A stretch of DNA of 64,000 nucleotides from Halococcus sediminicola. GTDB taxonomy: Archaea; Halobacteriota; Halobacteria; Halobacteriales; Halococcaceae. The translations under genes and the position numbers were made by a program. The DNA lies in assembly GCF_000755245.1 (NCBI RefSeq), contig NZ_BBMP01000025.1, positions 53,174 through 117,173 on the forward strand, read 5' to 3'. Below, piece after piece: positions 7,204 to 16,315 of this stretch (the stretch's first letter is position 1; every line of letters starts with the position of its first letter). Below the pieces are notes generated by a model that searched no databases, was not told the DNA's origin, and was given only the letters and a program-made list of their open reading frames with translations.

Positions 7204-7983
7204 ATGGCCTATGAGACCGTCGTAGTGGATGAAACCGAGCACGTCGGGACGATCACGCTGGACCGTCCCGAGGCGATGAACACGTTCAGCACGGCACTTG
7301 CACAGGATCTGGACAGTGCCCTCAGGGACCTCGACGAGAACGACGAGGTTCGAGCCATCATCGTCGCCGGTGCCGGGGACGCGTTCTCGGCGGGGATCGA
7401 TCTCACCGAACACGGGGAGTTCGACAGCCAGCGCGAGTACAGAAAGTGGGTCGGGCAAATGGAAGCGCCGTTTTTGACGCTCAAAAACATGTCTACACCC
7501 GTGATAGCGGCGGCCCACGGCCACGCTGCCGCCAACGGGATCGGGCTGGTGGCCGCCTGCGACCTCGCAGTCCTCGCCGAGGGGACCATGCTCGGCGCGA
7601 CCGCTCCCAAGGTGGGGCTGTTCTGCATGGGACCAGCCGTCCCGTTGATGGGGTCGCTCACCCAGAAGCGCTGTCTCGAACTGCTCTTGACCGGCGAGCT
7701 CATCGACGCCGAGACGGCTCTCGACTGGGGACTGGTCAATCGTGTCGTTCCCGAAGAGAACCTCGAAGACGCGGCGCGGACGCTCGCCGAATCGATGACC
7801 CAAAAGAGTCCGGTTGCCGTCCAGATGGGCAAGGAAGCCTATTACGTGATGAACGATCTGGACTACGAGACGGCGCTCGAATACTCCAACGAGCAGTTCG
7901 CGACACTGTGTACGACCGGCGACGCGAACGAGGGTATCGACGCGTTCCTCAGTGGCCGTGAACCCGAGTGGCCGGGAGAATAA
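7204..7983 (+). CDS. Enoyl-CoA hydratase/isomerase (crotonase) family, ECHDC3-like
   Basis: 259 residues from ATG 7204. Crotonase features: TITLDRPEAMNTFS, the oxyanion-hole segment AGAGDAFSAGIDL, and AAAHGHAAANGIGLVAACDLA. The block KVGLFCMGPAVPLMG and the C-terminus with GIDAFLSGREPEW resemble the ECHDC3-like branch. Lys stands where a catalytic Glu of classical enoyl-CoA hydratases would be (TAPKVGLF), so straightforward hydratase activity is doubtful. A TTTTTAATAG box near 7125-7134 lies about 70 bases upstream. It faces the minus-strand module-1 operon, whose CoA ligand chemistry it may serve. Confidence 0.8.
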   Translation: MAYETVVVDETEHVGTITLDRPEAMNTFSTALAQDLDSALRDLDENDEVRAIIVAGAGDAFSAGIDLTEHGEFDSQREYRKWVGQMEAPFLTLKNMSTPVIAAAHGHAAANGIGLVAACDLAVLAEGTMLGATAPKVGLFCMGPAVPLMGSLTQKRCLELLLTGELIDAETALDWGLVNRVVPEENLEDAARTLAESMTQKSPVAVQMGKEAYYVMNDLDYETALEYSNEQFATLCTTGDANEGIDAFLSGREPEWPGE

Positions 7984-8261
7984 CGCACAGGAGAGTGTCG
8001 TACAGCGGTTCTCGTACCCGTTCTCCACCCTCTATCGCTCCCGCCCACACGTGGGTCGGTCGGTGTCGAGTCAGTCGTGCGCTGCGACGACCTCCCGCAC
8101 GACAACCCATCGAACGGAGACGCACCCCCCGAACAGCGGGTGGGGGTGTGCTCGTTGCTATCATCGGATTGAGGTGAGGAAGCCAGTAACGAACGAGATA
8201 GTTGAACAGAGGAGCAATCGAGAGCATCGTCACCACGGCTGCTCATCGACGTCGTTCTTCC
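7984..8261. other. Convergent intergenic spacer
   Basis: The crotonase gene (plus) and the Bat-type regulator (minus) converge here. No gene is supported. The stretch around 8100-8150 contains GC-rich self-complementary blocks (CCCCCC...GGGTGGGGGTG) that could terminate transcription, but there is no clear T-tract. Confidence 0.3.
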
Positions 8262-8879
8262 CTATCGTGACGCACCACTTAGCGTCTCATCGATGAGTTT
8301 TCGTTCGGCCTTTCGGAGATGTTCGAGAAACGTCGCGTGTGTGATGTCGAGTTCGCTGGCCAGTGTCTCGGCATCGGCACGTCGGGGCCAGTCGAAGTAG
8401 CCCGCTTCGTTGGCGAGGACGATGACTTCCAATTGACGGGCCGATAGCAACCGAGTGGGGCCACCAAGCGGTTGGAGGCGTCCGAGGTGAACGTCGCCCA
8501 ACTCTCGTAGTTCCTCGATCATCCGTTTGAGTTCCTCACGACTGAAGGCAACGACATCGAACGTACGGTGTGTTCCATTGAATCGATTTATCTTCTGGAA
8601 CATGCCGTGATTCGCCCGGATGATCGGGAGGACTCCGGAGGAGCGTTTGGTGATGACCAACTGCGAGTCCGGCACGTATCGTACGTCTTGGACTGCATCG
8701 CTCTCCCGGAGGACGGCGGCGATGGCGTCGCGATGCTCGCCAGCGTCCATGACGAATCGAATGTTCTCGTTGTCGATACTCTCGAAGTAGTAGATAGAAA
8801 AGGCTCCGTTGGCGATCTCGCTCAACTCGCTGAGCACGTGGTCGCTGTCCAAGTTAATGTGAATGGTAGCTGTGAACAT
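8262..8879 (-). CDS. Bat-type helix-turn-helix transcriptional regulator
   Basis: 205 residues. The C-terminal 60 residues carry the bacterio-opsin-activator HTH (HTH_10): LSARQLEVIVLANEAGYFDWPRRADAETLASELDITHATFLEHLRKAERKLI. The N-terminal 140 residues form a sensor-like domain (MFTATIHINLD, then RFVMDAGEH and FDVVAFSREELKRMIEEL) typical of haloarchaeal DmsR/Bat-type regulators without a PAS domain. It lies 210 bases downstream of the module-1 operon on the same strand and is the obvious candidate to control it. The effector could be a ring-opened amide or CoA-pathway intermediate (inference). Confidence 0.85.
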   Translation of the reverse strand: MFTATIHINLDSDHVLSELSEIANGAFSIYYFESIDNENIRFVMDAGEHRDAIAAVLRESDAVQDVRYVPDSQLVITKRSSGVLPIIRANHGMFQKINRFNGTHRTFDVVAFSREELKRMIEELRELGDVHLGRLQPLGGPTRLLSARQLEVIVLANEAGYFDWPRRADAETLASELDITHATFLEHLRKAERKLIDETLSGASR

Positions 8880-9089
8880 GGCTCTCGAAACGACGAGGAT
8901 AGGGTTTTCGCCAGTATCAATGAAGCGGTTTTCGCTGTATTACGACCCCCTGTGCTCTTCGATCGAATCTCGGAGTGGAGAGACCGCGACCGGGAGGTGG
9001 GTCGGTCGCATCCGTCCCCGTCAACGGTCTCACGACCATCGGTTACGGGGACTCGAACGCAAAACCGTGAGCACTGGTGGATTTGCTGA

Positions 9090-10184
9090 CTATCCCTCGC
9101 CAAGGTGTTTGCGTGCGAGCGTGAGTGCTTCGGCCAGCCCGAGCGGACCGTGATCGGCCAGCGCGTCGATGTATGCAGCCACCGCCTCGTCGGTCGTCTC
9201 GACGTCCGCCCTGTCGAGTAGTTTTCGTGCGCCGCTCGTCCCCGTCGAGGCACCGAAGACGAGACGTCGTTCGGCCCCGAAACGTGTCGGGTCGTACGCT
9301 TCCATCGTTGCGGGATCGCTGAGCATCGCCGTGGTGTGGATTGCGGATTCGTGTTCAGTGACTGTACCCCCAAGCACTGCTCGGCGGTCATCCCAATCTT
9401 CGCCCAGTGTCTCTAACACACGCCGGCAGGTGGGAACGAGTTCCGATTCCGTGATGCCGAACCCAAGTTCGTAGTCGACACCGGCGGCAACGACGACCGA
9501 TTCGAGAGGACTGTTGCCCGCCCGCTCACCGAGACCAGCGACACTCACATCGGCTTTCCCTACACCGGCATCAGCCGCAGCGAGAACGTTTGCGGTTGCA
9601 CAGTCGAGGTCATCGTGGAAATGAACGCCGATGCGACCCAGATCGAGATGCTCGCCGAGCGTGTCGAGGTACTTCCGAACAGTCCGTGGTGTCCGTGCGC
9701 CAACGGTGTCCGCGAGCGTGAGGAAGGGGATCGTCGGAATAGCCCCGTCAACCGCGAGAATCACCTCCGGATCCGTCCTGAACGCATCGGCCAGCGTAAC
9801 GTGTACCTCCGCTCCACGGTCGTGGGCGTACTCGACTGCAGTCCCCAACATGGCGTGCATCTCTTCGCGGGATTTGCCCAGTAAGTGTTCCAGATGGCGG
9901 TCGGACACCGAGACGAACAGTTCGACGATATCGATGTCGGTATCGACGACGGCGTCGATGTCACCTTCGAGCGCTCGAGCAAGACCGATGAGTTGCCCGT
10001 CGGTCGTCCCCGCAAGTTCCGAGAGAACACGTCTGTCTTTCGTCCCCGTCACCGGAAACCCCGCCTGTATGTAGTCGAGACCGAGGTCATCGAGCGCTCG
10101 CGCGGACTCGATTTTTTCATCTATGCCGAAGTCACGGTTCGGGAGCTGGTCTCCCTCTCGAAGGGTGACGTCTGAGAGCTTCAT
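9090..10184 (-). CDS. DRE-TIM metallolyase, LeuA / homocitrate synthase-like
   Basis: 364 residues. The HMGL-like TIM barrel is clear: DVTLREGDQLP carries the catalytic Arg/Glu, GVHFHDDLDCATAN the metal-binding His-x-His, and GLGERAGNSPLESVV the condensing-enzyme signature of 2-isopropylmalate, citramalate and homocitrate synthases. A short C-terminal region replaces the full LeuA regulatory domain, so feedback inhibition is unlikely. It starts directly at the end of the CoA-transferase gene. In context it may make or break a C-C bond in a hydroxy-dicarboxylate made from a CoA ester. The substrate is unknown; citramalate- or homocitrate-type chemistry are both possible. Confidence 0.8.
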   Translation of the reverse strand: MKLSDVTLREGDQLPNRDFGIDEKIESARALDDLGLDYIQAGFPVTGTKDRRVLSELAGTTDGQLIGLARALEGDIDAVVDTDIDIVELFVSVSDRHLEHLLGKSREEMHAMLGTAVEYAHDRGAEVHVTLADAFRTDPEVILAVDGAIPTIPFLTLADTVGARTPRTVRKYLDTLGEHLDLGRIGVHFHDDLDCATANVLAAADAGVGKADVSVAGLGERAGNSPLESVVVAAGVDYELGFGITESELVPTCRRVLETLGEDWDDRRAVLGGTVTEHESAIHTTAMLSDPATMEAYDPTRFGAERRLVFGASTGTSGARKLLDRADVETTDEAVAAYIDALADHGPLGLAEALTLARKHLGEG

Positions 10185-11402
10185 CTAAATGATATCCTCC
10201 GCTTCAAGACTTGCGAGTTCCTCCTCGGAGAAGCCGAGTTCACCGCGGTAGATGGTCTCGTTGTGCTCGCCGTGCTGTGGACCAAGGAATTCCACTTCGC
10301 CGGGTGTTCGCGAAAATTTCGGAATCGGAGCAAACGTCTTGAGCGAACCAACATCCGGATCGTCGACCTCGACGAAGTCCCCTCGTGCCCGGAACTGCTC
10401 GTCCTCGAAGATGTCCTCCATGTCGTAGACCGGACCGACGATGGCATCATGCGATTCGAGGATCTCGATCGCTTCCTCGGTCGTGTGTCGGCGCGTCCAC
10501 GACGCTATTTCTTCGTCGAGCGCCTCGACGTGTTCGATACGACTCCCGTTGTCTTCGAATCGGGGATCCTCAATGAGTTCGGGCTTCTCGATAGCGTGAG
10601 CAACCCGCTCGAAGATCTTCTGGTTGGAAGCCGACATGGTCATGTAGCCATCGGCAGTCTCGTAGATGTTTCGTGGGGCGGTGCTGGAGTGACGATTGCC
10701 GTTTCGCTCGGAGACGTATTCCATGCGGTCGTACGCCTCGACTTCGCCGAAGAAGAGCCGCCAGAGCGGTTCGGTGAGCGAGACATCGATAACCTGTCCC
10801 TTTCCACTCCCACCCCGTCCCAGATCACGCTCGTAGATCGCCATCATCGTCGCTTGGAGCGCAAACTGGGCGGCCGTCAGATCGGCCAGACTGATGGGTG
10901 GAAGCAGCGGTTCGCTGTCAGCGAAGCCGTTGGCGTGTGCCCATCCGGAGATCCCCTCGGCAACGGTCCCGAATCCGGGCTTCTCGGCTTTCGGTCCGGT
11001 CTGGCCGTATCCTGATAATCGGACCATGATGGCCCGCTCGTTGACTTCGTGGATGTCGTCAGGGCCCAGACCCCACCGCTCCATCGTTCCCGGACGGAAG
11101 TTCTCACAGACGACATCGGCATCCTCGATCAGTTCGAGGGCGATGCCGCGGCCGCGGTCCGCTCCGAGGTCAAGCGTGATACACCGCTTGTTCCGGCCAA
11201 GGGATTTCCAGGCCAGAGAGATGCCGTCCTCGGTTTTCTGTGGCCACTCTCGGATCGGATCACCGACCTTCGGATGTTCAACCATCACCACGTCAGCACC
11301 GAAATCAGCCATCATCGTGGTTGCAAAGGCACCGCTGATCATTCCCGACATATCGATGACGCGCATACCATCCAGCGGTCCCTGACGTTCCCGTGCTGTC
11401 AT
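10185..11402 (-). CDS. Class III CoA-transferase (CaiB/BaiF family), module 1
   Basis: 405 residues from the ATG at 11402 (MTARERQGPLDGMRVIDM). Family marks: the N-terminal PLDGMRVIDMSGMISGAFATTMMADFGADVV fold, NFRPGTMERWGL, SGYGQTGP, and GQVIDVSL, whose Asp is the catalytic nucleophile in formyl-CoA transferase-type enzymes. It moves CoA between carboxylates via an aspartyl-CoA anhydride. It sits between the carbamoylsarcosine-amidase-like gene and the LeuA-like gene and would activate the acid released by the upstream hydrolases. It is similar in layout to the module-2 enzyme at 29279-30532. Confidence 0.9.
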   Translation of the reverse strand: MTARERQGPLDGMRVIDMSGMISGAFATTMMADFGADVVMVEHPKVGDPIREWPQKTEDGISLAWKSLGRNKRCITLDLGADRGRGIALELIEDADVVCENFRPGTMERWGLGPDDIHEVNERAIMVRLSGYGQTGPKAEKPGFGTVAEGISGWAHANGFADSEPLLPPISLADLTAAQFALQATMMAIYERDLGRGGSGKGQVIDVSLTEPLWRLFFGEVEAYDRMEYVSERNGNRHSSTAPRNIYETADGYMTMSASNQKIFERVAHAIEKPELIEDPRFEDNGSRIEHVEALDEEIASWTRRHTTEEAIEILESHDAIVGPVYDMEDIFEDEQFRARGDFVEVDDPDVGSLKTFAPIPKFSRTPGEVEFLGPQHGEHNETIYRGELGFSEEELASLEAEDII

Positions 11403-11506
11403 GCTAGCTCCCCCCACACTTCTGCGTGCGGCCGAAAAGCCGTTGTTCCGACCAGTGTCGGTCGTTTATACGAGAGTGGCAGTCCTTCGACAATTTTTCG
11501 GATTGG

Positions 11507-12148
11507 TTATTTGTCAAATCTTTCCTCCAGCAGTTCCACGATTCCTTCAGTTTCGACGACGTCCCCGTATTTGGCGTCGATATCGAAGAGATTGGCTTTG
11601 TGTGGGCCATCAGCACGGTCACCGACGGCGTCGGCAGGAACGATAGTTCGGTAGCCATGTTGGAGGCTATCGACGGCCGTCGCGCGGATGCAGCCACTCG
11701 TGGTGACGCCGGCGAGAACGAGTGTATCGACACTGTGTGTGGTCAGTTCGGTTTCGAGGTCAGTACCGAAGAACGCGCTGGCGTACTTTTTAACGATGAC
11801 TCGTTCATCGTCGATAGGAGCGATGCAGTCGTCGATGGCAACCGATTCGGTACCGAGTCGGAGCTCTCGGAGTGCGGGTACTTTCTCGATGAATTGTCCG
11901 GCATCGCCATACGATTCCTCAAACGCGATCGTCGTGAAATACCGTGGAAGGTCACGTTCACGGAACACTTCGAGGAGGGTCTTGGTCCGGTCGAGCACAC
12001 CCTCAACGTCCGATCCGAGATCGGTCTTCGGGTCGGTGAAGGCGTTGATGAGATCGATGATGATGAGTGCGGGTCGCTCACCCATCCCGACCTCGGCACC
12101 GAAATCGTGTTCCGAGTACAGCTGCTCGGTTTCGCCGATCCAGTCCAT
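11507..12148 (-). CDS. Isochorismatase-family amidohydrolase, N-carbamoylsarcosine amidase-like (module 1)
   Basis: 213 residues. Catalytic triad of cysteine hydrolases: Asp in LIIIDLINAF, Lys in VIVKKYASAFFGT, and Cys in VTTSGCIRATAVDS, with the cis-peptide before it. The TSGCxRAT block is characteristic of N-carbamoylsarcosine amidase/maleamate-type members. It removes carbamoyl or amide nitrogen as ammonia plus CO2. It follows HyuB by 47 bases, so it would act on the carbamoyl product of the HyuAB ring-opening step. A paralogue with the same block sits at 32029. Confidence 0.88.
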   Translation of the reverse strand: MDWIGETEQLYSEHDFGAEVGMGERPALIIIDLINAFTDPKTDLGSDVEGVLDRTKTLLEVFRERDLPRYFTTIAFEESYGDAGQFIEKVPALRELRLGTESVAIDDCIAPIDDERVIVKKYASAFFGTDLETELTTHSVDTLVLAGVTTSGCIRATAVDSLQHGYRTIVPADAVGDRADGPHKANLFDIDAKYGDVVETEGIVELLEERFDK

Positions 12149-12195
12149 TTCTATCGGTCCTCGTAGTGGGGGCGAACGGTTTCTAAATCCATGAT

Positions 12196-14052
12196 TCAGT
12201 CGCTACGTTGGTCGAACGCACGGCGTTCTTGGGCGATTTGAGCTTCGAGGTCGTCGTATTCCGGCAGCGGTCCGTAGTCGAACTGCTCCGGAGCGTCCCG
12301 ATGCCGACGAAGTTCCTCACGTTTGGTCTCGGTGGCCGCTTCGTCGACAGTACCGTCTTCAGCGAGGACGACGCCGTATTCGCTTTCGGCGGCGTCCACG
12401 GAGACGAGACCTCGGCGAACTTCCTGTGCGACGAGATCGGAATCGCGCTCCAGTGGATCACCGAGGCCGCCACCACCGGCCGTACTGAAGACGAGCTTGT
12501 CGCCTGCCTGCACGGGAACGTTTTCGGCCTTCGAGGGGAGTTCCTCTTCGCTACCGTCGACTCGAACGAGTCGCTTTTCGCTCGTTCCACCATGTGTGCC
12601 GCCATCGACGCCCCACGGGTAGGTGTGGGCGCGGTCGTCCTGAAAGGTGACTGCACCGTCTTCTTCGAAGGTATAGACCTTCCTGATCCCGTGTCCACCA
12701 CGGTGACGGCCCGCGCCGCCGGTGTCCGCTCGGGCGCTGTATTCGTCGATAGTCAGCGGGTAGTACGCCTCCTGATACTCGGCGGGCACCGTTCGGAACA
12801 GTGGCCACCACGAGTGTCCATCGAGACCATCGCCACCCGGCCGAGCCGGGATACCGCCGTAGAGGATTTCGAGCATCTGGAATTGGTTGCCGTCGGAATC
12901 GACGCCGGCGTAGACGAGGTTGGGCGAGGTTCCGTAGCTCCCGGCAACCGAGAAGTCATCGATGAGCTTCGAGAAGGTAGCTTGGAGCACGTCGAACTGC
13001 CGTGCCATCAGCGGCAAGCGATTACCCAACGGGGCCGGGAACTCGGGCTGTACGACCGTTCCCGTCGGAAGATTCACTTCGAAGAGGTCGTAGTAGCCGT
13101 CGTTGAACGTCAACAACGGGTCGAACGCCATGATGAGGAAGACGCCGGTGAACATCTTGAACATCTTCTCGTTCAGGAGGAAGTTGACGGTTCCCGGAAC
13201 CTGAGCGTCGGTCCCCTCCCAATCGAGGTGGACGGTATCACCCTCACGGTAGATTTCGAGATGGAGTTTGATCGGACCGTTGCCCATCCCGTCGTCGTCG
13301 ACGTAGTCCTCAAAGGTGTGCCGTTCATCCTCGGGAACGAACTCATGGATGAGATCAAGCATGCCGTCACGCGTCCGGTCAAGGATCGCATCACATCCTT
13401 CCTCGTAGGTCGCTTTGCCGAACCGGTCACACAGTTCCTGGACGCGCTCCTCACCGGCTGCCGTCCCGGCCGCGAGCGCCTTGATGTCGGCCTCGGCGTG
13501 GTCGGGCAGGCGCGTGTTGTGGGCGAAGGTTTCGATCAGTTCCTCGTCTAACTCACCACCTTTGTAGAGTTTGACCGGCGGGAGACGCATCCCTTCCTCG
13601 AAGATGGAAGTGGCCTGAACGGGCATACTGCCGGGGGTCTTTCCGCCGACATCCATCAGATTCCCCCACTGGCTGGCGAATCCGACGCGCTCGCCCTCGT
13701 AGAAGATGGGGCGAAGCAAGAGCATATCCGGGGTGTGTGACATCGCGCCGGCACACATGTAGGGATCGTTGGTGGCAATAACGTCACCGTCTTCGAGGTC
13801 GTCCCACCCGAAACTCGCGTTCTCGATGATGGTCTCGATTGCGGAGCCGAACTGGCCGATGATCATCCGTCCGTCCCTGTCTGCAACGAGGGGGAACTGG
13901 TCGGACTGTTCGCGGATGACGGGGCTAATGGCGGTCGTCTCGAGAACGCGGTCCATCTCGTAGCGGGTGTTCTCTAGGGTGCTCTCGATGATGTCAAGCG
14001 TCGTCGCGTCGATATCGTGTTCGCCGACGAATTCGGGAGTTTCAGTGCTCAT
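12196..14052 (-). CDS. hyuB: Hydantoinase B / oxoprolinase subunit HyuB
   Basis: 618 residues. HyuB hallmarks: DATTLDIIESTLENTRYEMDRVL at the N-terminus, GDVIATNDPYMCAGAMSHTPDM, GFASQWGNLMDVGG, and the C-terminal glycine-rich RADTGGAGRHRGGHGIRKVY and LVFSTAGGGGLGDP, then ERR near the end. With HyuA it forms the ATP-dependent hydantoinase / N-methylhydantoinase / acetone-carboxylase-type complex that opens cyclic amide rings. It overlaps the hyuA stop by four bases, so the two are translationally coupled. The substrate (N-methylhydantoin, hydantoin or 5-oxoproline) cannot be read from sequence. It is a full-length member. Confidence 0.92.
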   Translation of the reverse strand: MSTETPEFVGEHDIDATTLDIIESTLENTRYEMDRVLETTAISPVIREQSDQFPLVADRDGRMIIGQFGSAIETIIENASFGWDDLEDGDVIATNDPYMCAGAMSHTPDMLLLRPIFYEGERVGFASQWGNLMDVGGKTPGSMPVQATSIFEEGMRLPPVKLYKGGELDEELIETFAHNTRLPDHAEADIKALAAGTAAGEERVQELCDRFGKATYEEGCDAILDRTRDGMLDLIHEFVPEDERHTFEDYVDDDGMGNGPIKLHLEIYREGDTVHLDWEGTDAQVPGTVNFLLNEKMFKMFTGVFLIMAFDPLLTFNDGYYDLFEVNLPTGTVVQPEFPAPLGNRLPLMARQFDVLQATFSKLIDDFSVAGSYGTSPNLVYAGVDSDGNQFQMLEILYGGIPARPGGDGLDGHSWWPLFRTVPAEYQEAYYPLTIDEYSARADTGGAGRHRGGHGIRKVYTFEEDGAVTFQDDRAHTYPWGVDGGTHGGTSEKRLVRVDGSEEELPSKAENVPVQAGDKLVFSTAGGGGLGDPLERDSDLVAQEVRRGLVSVDAAESEYGVVLAEDGTVDEAATETKREELRRHRDAPEQFDYGPLPEYDDLEAQIAQERRAFDQRSD

Positions 14053-16112
14053 CGGTCCTCTCCTCGGTTGATTTCGATGTTGGCATAGCGGTCGATAATT
14101 GCGGTGTGGTCCGGTTGAACGACCATCGTCGAGTCGTCGTCGATGACGATCGCAGGGCCGTGGATCTCGTTGCCAGGCTGTAGCTCCGTGCGATTATACA
14201 ACGGTGTTTCGTGGTACGCACCGTCGAAGTACACGTCGTTCGTCCCCACCTCGGCCGCGCTCGGATCAGTACCTCCGAGATCGTGTTCGTCGATCGTGAC
14301 GCCCTGAAGCGTGCCCTTGCCGATAACGCGGAGGGTGGCGATTTCGAGAGGGGCGTCGAGCGAGAACCCGAACTGCTTGTCGTGACGGGCCTCGAAGTCG
14401 GCTTTGATCTCCTCTAGTCCCTCCTCGCTTTGCAGATTTTCGATATCGACAGGGATCGACATCTGGATGTCCTGGCGGAAGTACCGACAGTCCGCGTAGT
14501 ACTCGAAGGCGTGATTCGTCTCGTCGACGTCTTCTGAGTCGAGCCAGTCGGTTGCTTCCTCGCGCAGCGTCATGAGCTTTCCATACACGTCCTCACCGTC
14601 GACATCGCGGTCGGTTTCGAGGTACGTTTCGGAAAACTCGTTCTGTACATCCGAGGTCAGAAAGCCGAACGCCGACATGACTCCCGGTCCTGGCGGGATA
14701 ACAAGCGGGTAGGCCCCCATTACGTCGGCGAGGGCGTTCGCATGCATCGGACCCGCACCGCCGAAGGCGACGAGACCGAATTCGCGCGGGTCGTAGCCGC
14801 GTTCGACGGAAACAACCCGCAATGCACTGTGCATGTTCTCGTTGACGATATCGAGAATCGCCTGTGCGGCCTCCTCGATGGAACTTCCGCGCTCGTCGGC
14901 GATTCCGGCGATGGCTTCGCGAGCCGCCGCGTGGTCGAGGTCCATCTTCCCGCCGAGCTGAACCGCTGGCGGGATACGCCCGAGGACGACGTTGGCGTCG
15001 GTCACTGTCGGCTCGTCACCCCCCTGTCCGTAGCAGGCCGGGCCGGGGTCGGCACCGGAACTTTCGGGGCCGACTTGCAGCGAGCCGCTGAGTTGCACGC
15101 GGGCGATGGAACCCCCTCCGGCACCGACTGTATTGACATCGACCGAGCGTGACGTGAACTCCCGGTAACCGACCTTCGTCCGCCGGGTGGTTCCGGGTGT
15201 TCCCTCCTCGACGAGCGAGACATCCGTCGAAGTGCCACCCATATCCAGGGTCAGTACATCGGGAACACCCTTCTGTTCGGCAATCGTCGCCGCGCCAACG
15301 ACGCCGCCACTCGGCCCCGAGAGCGCGAGTTCGACGGGACGACCCCTCGCCGCCGCGGAACTCATCAACCCACCGTCGGAGCGAACGACGTTCATCGTCG
15401 CCATCGACCCGGCTTCTTCGAGAGATGCATCGAGACCGTCGAGGTATTCGATAACCTGCGGACGGGCGTAATCGTTGATAACCGTGGTCAGTGTCCGCTC
15501 GTATTCGCCGTATTCGGGGACGATTTCTGAGGAAATCGATACTGGAAGCTCCGGCGCTTCCTCGTTGGCTATCTCTCGAATCCGTTGTTCGTGTACCGGG
15601 TTGAGATACGAATTGAGCAACGCAACCGAAAGGGAATCGACCCCGGAAGCCTGTAGCTCTCGGATCGCTGCTCTGACTTCCGACTCATCGAGCGGTTCGT
15701 CGACGACTCCTTCCGGCGAGGCAATGGTTCCCGAAATCCCGCGCGTGTCCACGAGGTCGGCAAGCGGTTCGGGCTTTTCCATACCGATCCATCCATAAAG
15801 AGGTCCCGGGGTCCACGCTCGCGCGAGATGAAGAATCTCCTCGTGTCCTGTCGACGTGAGTAGACCGACGCGTGAACCACTTTCTTCGAGTAACATGTTC
15901 GTTACGACAGTCGTACCGTGAAAGATCAACGCCAAGTCGGCAACCGAAGTGTCCGCCTTGTCCACGGCTTCTTTGATTCCGGCGAGCACGCCCTCGGACG
16001 GGTTCGCCGCTGTCGACAACACCTTGTCTATCGTGAGTTCGTGAGTGTTCTCGTCGAACACGATCACGTCGGTGAACGTTCCGCCAACGTCCACCCCGAG
16101 ATTGTATGCCAT
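14049..16112 (-). CDS. hyuA: Hydantoinase A / oxoprolinase subunit HyuA
   Basis: 687 residues from ATG 16112. The ASKHA-type phosphate-binding loop is GVDVGGTFTDVIVFD (residues 6-20), followed by IFHGTTVVTNMLLEE, the second loop VLTLDMGGTSTDVSLVEEG and FGGAGPMHANALADVMG. It binds ATP and drives ring opening together with HyuB. It is first gene of the module-1 operon hyuA-hyuB-amidase-CoA transferase-LeuA-like. A TATAAAAA box at 16175-16182 lies about 65 bases before the start. Close relatives include N-methylhydantoinase (creatinine pathway), which fits the neighbouring carbamoylsarcosine-amidase-like gene. Confidence 0.92.
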   Translation of the reverse strand: MAYNLGVDVGGTFTDVIVFDENTHELTIDKVLSTAANPSEGVLAGIKEAVDKADTSVADLALIFHGTTVVTNMLLEESGSRVGLLTSTGHEEILHLARAWTPGPLYGWIGMEKPEPLADLVDTRGISGTIASPEGVVDEPLDESEVRAAIRELQASGVDSLSVALLNSYLNPVHEQRIREIANEEAPELPVSISSEIVPEYGEYERTLTTVINDYARPQVIEYLDGLDASLEEAGSMATMNVVRSDGGLMSSAAARGRPVELALSGPSGGVVGAATIAEQKGVPDVLTLDMGGTSTDVSLVEEGTPGTTRRTKVGYREFTSRSVDVNTVGAGGGSIARVQLSGSLQVGPESSGADPGPACYGQGGDEPTVTDANVVLGRIPPAVQLGGKMDLDHAAAREAIAGIADERGSSIEEAAQAILDIVNENMHSALRVVSVERGYDPREFGLVAFGGAGPMHANALADVMGAYPLVIPPGPGVMSAFGFLTSDVQNEFSETYLETDRDVDGEDVYGKLMTLREEATDWLDSEDVDETNHAFEYYADCRYFRQDIQMSIPVDIENLQSEEGLEEIKADFEARHDKQFGFSLDAPLEIATLRVIGKGTLQGVTIDEHDLGGTDPSAAEVGTNDVYFDGAYHETPLYNRTELQPGNEIHGPAIVIDDDSTMVVQPDHTAIIDRYANIEINRGEDR

Positions 16113-16174
16113 GTAAACCCACAACAGTAATCACAGTTACAACTCCTAAGCGTTCACCCTACACCTGTTGGGTG

Positions 16175-16182
16175 TTTTTATA
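16175..16182 (-). promoter_or_regulatory. TATA box of the module-1 operon
   Basis: On the minus strand the bases read TATAAAAA, the best TATA match between hyuA and the pseudogene. With initiation about 25 bases downstream, the leader before the hyuA ATG at 16112 would be near 40 bases. No hairpin or repeat was seen in the leader. Confidence 0.45.
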
Positions 16183-16315
16183 CTCGCGGATGGATCGGTA
16201 CATCCTGTTTGAGGATTGACCAAGAGTGCTGGACACGCAACGCCCGCGACAAGCGCTCAACGACCGCACGCCAGTAGAGGAGAACAACGTGACAACGTCG
16301 ACTTATCGAACGCTT

